Assembly: GCF_024713945.1 (NCBI RefSeq)
Contig: NC_134677.1
Span: forward strand, 7,257,001 to 7,321,000
DNA from: Dermatophagoides farinae
Taxonomy: Eukaryota; Arthropoda; Arachnida; Sarcoptiformes; Pyroglyphidae
Length of the DNA stretch: 64,000 nt
Direction of reading: 5' to 3'
The notes below the pieces were generated by a model. It saw nothing but the letters and a program-made list of their open reading frames with translations, ran no database searches and was not told the DNA's origin. Positions 58,301 to 64,000 of this stretch are shown here, in pieces (within the stretch, counting starts at the first letter, position 1; every line of letters starts with the position of its first letter). The position numbers and the translations under genes were made by a program.

Positions 58301-61300
58301 AAAAATTCCATTGTAAAAGTGTGGTCTGTGTGAACTTTATGGTCCATTGATTTCATTGTATTTTTCCTGCTCGATTCACCCGTTATATAATAGAATAGTA
58401 AACATCTGATTATCGATAAATATCGAATTGGTTTATATTTGTGTGTGTGTGTGTGTGAATTAGTCGGCCATTAGTTTGACATGTGAATTTAATATTCAAA
58501 ATAAAAAAAAATTTAATTGGATCATTATCACATCTACAATGGTGGTATTTTTTTCCCCCAGATTAAACATACATTTATCGAACAGTATCATGACATGTTA
58601 TCTTAGTTTCCAAACACTACACTACACTATTTTTGTTGCCTAGATTTTTGTTTTGTTTTGTTACAATGTTGTTCATGTGTCATGTTGAATATCATTATGA
58701 GTGAAGATAAACCAGAAACACAACGAAATGAAAAAACAAAAAAAAATTCATAAATATTACATGTAATACATTCATTATTCGATATTGGATATCTTGTTCA
58801 AGCCAGATATATATTTCGCGTTTATTCACCGTGGACACTAATCATAATGATAATAATGGTGGCTGTACCAAAAAAAAAAATTGTTCCATTTTTTTCACTG
58901 TTATAGATAGAAAATCATAAACACACAGACACACACACAGAGAGAATTATATAATTGGGAATATAGTCATGGTCATAGTGTAGAAAGACAAAAACAAAAA
59001 AAAAATTTCGTTAGAAACAAAAAAAAATCGAATACGATAATGATGATGATCTTCATCTTGACACCTGCTTCTTATACACTCATCTATTATGGTATATCTT
59101 ATTATATTTTGCCACATTATCAAAATCTCATCCAGAATACGCTTATTGCATTCGATTATTCATTCATTTATTTCATTATCTTTTTTATTTTGCAAACTGT
59201 TTACCATTTTTTTCCCAGTAATCATCAATTTTTTTGCTTTGTTTTTTTTCATTCATCCATATAGATTGGCCATCATATATGGATTTCAATCAATTAATCA
59301 TAGTTCTATGATTTTATTTTTTTTTCACTACTTTTCGTTGATGATGATGATATTCTTCGATTAAATATTCTTGTGAGATACTTGTGTGTGATAAATTCAA
59401 GTATATATTCATACGACAAACGCATACACACACATACACTTAGATGAAAAATGTTGTGATTATTCATGATGGTGCCTTATGTGAAGGCGTTGCGTAGATT
59501 CATCTTGTTCGTTAGTTGGATGCACCATCTGTGTATCTTATGAGGAAAATATATCATTTTTTTCCACTTCTTATCCTTTGCTTTTCTTGATCATTTGATC
59601 GATGATCATCATCATGGCTATTACTATATGGATGGATATCATCATGATGATGATGATGATGATGACCGTCACCATCCCACATTGCACATGAATTTTTCAT
59701 TGTTCATTATTAAAATAGAGAGAATACAAGTGTTGAATGATTTTTTGATTATACGGAAGGGTGACCAAAAAAAAATGTATGGATCCCATTCTACATTTAT
59801 ATGATATAAATGAATGGAAAATTTGAATTTTTTTTTTCTCTCTCTTTATTCATTTGAACTAATTTTTTTTAGTACTTTTGTTGTTGTTGTTTTTTTTGTT
59901 TTGAAACAAATTACATGTGTCTGTATTTTTTTTGTGTTTGTTATCGCTAATTTACACACGAAATGAGATTACATTTAAAGGTTTTTTCTTTTTTTTTATC
60001 GTGAATTTCTGGTTTTGTCGAATGTTGTTATTATTGTGATGATTTCCATGATGATTTTTCTGGAATCAACATGAAAAAAAATTGCCTAATAAAGATTAGT
60101 GATTCTAGTTTTATTCATTCTTATCATCATGATCATTATCATCATCATCATCATTAAGTTTGGATCTTCAATTGCGTGTTTGTTTGTAATGAAATAGATT
60201 ACTTTTTTCCAGAGTTGCAATCATTGAATTTGTATACAAAGCGATGGATGGAATGACATTATTTTATTATTTAATTTTCTATACTCTATCAATATAACAA
60301 ATTCACGGTCAAGTTTTTTCTTGATTAGTTTAGTTACATGATTTCGTGACCTTTGACCAGACAATCGAATGATTTGTATAGTTAGATTGATAATTAAATC
60401 TTATTCAGTAGCTTGTATAACGGTTTTAATAAGACATGAAACAAATAGATTTACCATTACATCATGATAATCAAACAACCACAGTTTACTAATTTCATTT
60501 TTTCATTTTTTTTATTTTATATCAATAGACAAAGATGATGTTGTTCGACAACGAATAATCACCCATATAAAAGATGTGAATGATGAAAAACCTTATTTCA
60601 TAAATCGTCCTTTACCAATGCAAGCTGTTGTTCAATTGAATGCAAAACCGGGCGAGTCAGTATATAAACTACAAGCTCGTGATCCTGATACTGATCATAA
60701 TATACACTATTTTCTGGTTCGTGATCGAACTGGTGGTCGTTTTGAGGTCGATGAACGAACTGGTGAAGTTCGTGTCAAAAGCTATGAACCATTCATGTTG
60801 GACAAAGAATATGTCATCTACGTCAAAGCTGAAGATCACAATGGTCCTACTGGCGATCGTACATTTCAATCGACAGAAGAAGCACGTCTATCAATCATGG
60901 GCGGTAAACGAGCACCACAATTTTATATGCCTCATTATGAAACCACTATACCGGAGAATCAACGAAAAGATTCGGACATCATTGAGGTTAAAGCTAAATC
61001 TTTTGCTGAACGGCAAATTCGTTATACTTTGAAAACACAAGGAAGTGCTGGATCCGGAACGTTCAATATTGAACCAACTAGCGGCATTGTTAAACTTGCT
61101 AAAGAACTAGATTATGAGGAACTTCGTCAGCCTAAAACTTATAATCTAATTGTGACTGCAACTGAAGATTCTGGTGGATTTTCTACATCAGTCGAATTGA
61201 CTATCAAAGTTACCGATGTAAATGACAATGCACCACGATTTGAATTGCCCGACTATCAAGCTCATAATATTGATGAAGATATTAATATTGGTACATCAAT

Positions 61301-63937
61301 ATTACAAGTGTCGGCCACTGATCAAGATACAGGAAAGAATGCTGAAATTGTTTACACAGTCGATCGAGATGATTTTGTTATCGACTCAAAAGGCATTATC
61401 AGATCCAACAAAAGACTAGACGCCGATTTGAACAATACATATGTGTTTACAGTACGTGCAACCGATAAAGGTGATCCACCTTTAACTGGTACGGCAACTG
61501 TTCGTGTTTACACGGAGAATAAAAACGATGAATCACCGAAATTCTCACAAGATGTATATACGCCAAATGTTGATGAAAATGCTGGACCTGATACCTTGGT
61601 CACAACAGTTGTGGCCAGTGACAAAGATGGTGATGGTATATTGTTTGGATTCGTTGGTGGTGGTACCACTTCCGGCATGTTTACTATCGAAGAACGAACT
61701 GGTGTCATTCGTTTGACTTCAGGAAACATTGAATTAGATAAAGATAAATATGAATTGAATGTTACAGCTCGTGATGATGGCTCTTGTTGTCGTAATGGTG
61801 CCCGTACTATTCATACAAGCACAGCTCTTGTCGTTGTTTTCATCACAGATGTTAACGATAATAAACCCGTATTTGAAGAATGTGGCTCATATGAACCAAA
61901 AGTTGAAGAAGGTGCACCGAGCGGAACACATGTAATTACCGTCAAAGCAACCGATCAAGACAAAGGACATAATGGTCAGGTCAGATATTCGATTGTTCAA
62001 CAACCAAATCAAAAAGGAACAAAGTTTGTCGTGGATGAAATTACTGGTGAAGTCAAGACTAATAAAGTTTTCGATCGAGAAGGAGATGATGGTCGTTTTG
62101 TTTCGGTCACGGTTAAAGCTACCGATCGTGGCTCCCCTCCATTGGAAGGTGTTTGCTCTTTCAAGGTAAGCTCATATGAATTTTATAATCATATTTTGAC
62201 AAATGTTTTCGTTTTATTTTAGGTCGAAATCACCGATATTAATGACAATCCACCTTTGTTTGATCGACAAGAGTACAAAGAATATGTTCGTCAGGATACA
62301 GCATTGGGTACAAACATTCTTCGTGTTTCAGCTTCTGATGAAGACGCTGATATGAATGGTATCATCACTTATAATCTTACCGCACTAGACCGACATTCCG
62401 ATCTGAGTTATTTCAACATAAATCATGAATCTGGTTGGATTAGCTTGGCCCGACCGCTTGACGGTGATCATTACTCGATGCGAGCAATAGCAACCGATAA
62501 TGGTTACCCACAACATCGAGCAACGGTGGATATTTCAATCGATGTAGTCGATCGTGCTAACAATCCACCTATTTGGGACAAACCCGAATATGGTCCAATT
62601 CGAATCCCTGAAAATGTTCCCATTGGACACAAAGTAATTTCGATCAAGGCTCGTTCTGGAATACCGGACAATCCGACTGTTTTTTACACGTTAATGAAAG
62701 GTGGTACCGAACAGACTAACAAAAAAGATACATTCTATGTCATACAAAGCCCCGGCGAAGGTGATGAAATATGGGCCGATATTTGTGTCAATCAACCGCT
62801 GGATTATGAACGAATCAATCAATACAATTTAACCGTACGAGTACAAAACAATGGAGTTCAACAACTTGGATCCGAAGCTACTGTTCATATTTATCTAATG
62901 GATGTCAACGATGAAATTCCTTTGTTCATAGAAAAAGAACAGGAAACTGTTCTTGAAGGTATGCCACCTGGAACCAAAGTCACACAAGTTGAAGCAATCG
63001 ATAAAGATGGCACACCTCCGTTCAATAAAGTTTACTATTCGATTATGCCAAAAGGCTCTGAAAGTAATCCACCATTCAAAATTGACCGCGAAACTGGCGA
63101 AATCTTCACCAACATGGAATTTGATCGTGAAGAAAAACAAGCATATGCTATTCTTGTTAAAGCTGAAGATGGTGCACCGTCAGCTCGACCAAACATGAAA
63201 AACAATGAACCAAATTATGGTAAATCATGAAAGTTGATTTGACTCAATCTAATATTGTCTTTTTTTATAGTTACCAAATATATTCGTATTGCCATTGGTG
63301 ACAAAAACGATAATCCACCATATTTTGATCAAGCTCTTTATGATGCTGAAGTGAATGAAGATGAAGATATTCATCATACGGTCATCACTGTTACTGCCAA
63401 AGACAAAGATGAATGTAATGTTGTCATGTGCTTTGATACATAAATCTTTAATTTTTTTTTCTTTCTCCATGTGATTATTTAGCTTCAAAGATTCGATATG
63501 AAATTACTCGTGGTAATCATGGTGGCGCTTTTGCAGTGAAAAATGAAACTGGTGCCATTTATGTTGCTGGTCCATTAGATTATGAATCGCGAAAGAGGTT
63601 TGCTTCATTTTTTCCATTTATTTTCTTTTTCTTTCTTTTTGTTTTCCATTCTTTTTTTTCGGTTATGCAATTTGCAAATTTTACGTTAATTTTAGAATAG
63701 AAAAGATGTTTTTTTCTTTTCAATAATTACAATAATATTTATTATTCTGAAAAATATATATACTGTATATAGTACAAACTACGTTTGGTTGCATCAGATA
63801 ATCTCAATGAAAATTTCACTCACGTAGTCATCCATGTAAATGATGTCAACGATAATCCACCGATATTCGATCGGCCAACATATGAAACACAGATCACCGA
63901 AGAGGATGATCGAATGCTACCTAAACGAGTGTTACAG
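55321..63937 (+). CDS. CadN: Neural cadherin (CadN-type classical cadherin), 5' part, continues past the window
   Basis: Large calcium-dependent homophilic adhesion protein of neurons and other epithelia. Exons seen are 55321-57517, 60529-62165, 62223-63219, 63271-63414, 63483-63597 and 63773-63937, about 1,750 residues. Only extracellular cadherin repeats are present; the transmembrane and catenin-binding parts lie beyond the edge. Roughly 105 residues of His/Gln/Ser-rich sequence precede a hydrophobic leader (about 106-125), so an internal Met may be the true start. A furin site RAKR (650-653) ends the propiece, as in fly CadN. Calcium motifs are DENDN, DVNDE, DVNDN, DINDN and DKNDN. Blocks such as QARDPDTDHNIHYF, GGKRAPQFYMP, YTPNVDENAGP and QQPNQKGTKF match fly CadN closely. 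All joins keep phase except the last: exon 5 ends in phase 2 at the only good GT, while exon 6 requires phase 0. Confidence 0.95.
57518..60528 (+). other. 3-kb first coding intron of CadN
   Basis: GTAAGT donor and CAATAG acceptor. The sequence is T-rich with GT and CA runs. A less AT-rich patch at about 57640-57840 includes TCGGCGCCAAA (57730-57740), an E2F-like word. No alternative coding exon was recognised. Confidence 0.85.
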
Positions 63938-64000
63938 GTTTAAATAAATTCAAATTGAATCATTATTAAATAAGTGTAAATTATCACCAATGGTTGGTTA

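Noticed and set aside
62166-62222. Read-through of CadN intron 2 as coding
   Set aside because: The 57-nt segment has GTAAGC and TTTTAG ends, ends in TAG in frame, and interrupts the conserved CSFK-VEITD continuity.

Overview
This is eukaryotic nuclear DNA, very AT-rich, packed with (CAT/ATG)n, (CA)n and homopolymer runs. The gene content is arthropod: a calcitonin-like diuretic hormone (DH31) precursor, a neuropeptide-type GPCR, an insect-like N-cadherin (CadN), NHE8, CTU2, SHQ1 and an SLC38-type transporter. Many introns are only 51-97 nt, with a few kilobase-scale ones. Small introns, CAT-type repeats and high AT content would fit an acariform (astigmatid) mite. That placement is an inference, not something read directly. 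I recognise no bacterial, viral, CRISPR or complete transposon sequence.

Layout. (1) 2.4-10.8 kb: four compact plus-strand genes 370-600 bp apart: NHE8 Na+/H+ exchanger, CTU2 tRNA thiolation subunit, an unnamed ankyrin-repeat protein, and a protein with an anillin-homology-like C-terminus. (2) 12.7-14.4 kb, minus: the DH31 neuropeptide precursor in three exons. (3) 20.1-24.2 kb, minus: a five-exon rhodopsin-like neuropeptide-type receptor with a long homopolymer-rich third intracellular loop. (4) 32.4-37.1 kb, minus: an 11-exon SLC38-type amino-acid transporter; its third intron contains a complete SHQ1 gene on the opposite strand. (5) 37-55 kb: about 18 kb with no coding gene I can support, probably containing the promoter and long 5' UTR intron of the next gene. 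(6) 55.3 kb to the window end, plus: the 5' part of CadN (six coding exons, about 1,750 residues), running off the edge.

Most exon joins were worked out by hand from GT-AG sites, reading-frame phase and continuity with known family sequence, and they are phase-consistent. Two places are not: SHQ1 has a one-base frame break near 35355-35392, and CadN has a one-base phase mismatch at the intron starting near 63598. Both could be assembly errors, polymorphisms or unusual splicing. The genes do not form one pathway. They cover ion exchange in the Golgi or endosomes, tRNA modification, H/ACA RNP assembly, neuropeptide signalling, amino-acid transport and neuronal adhesion.
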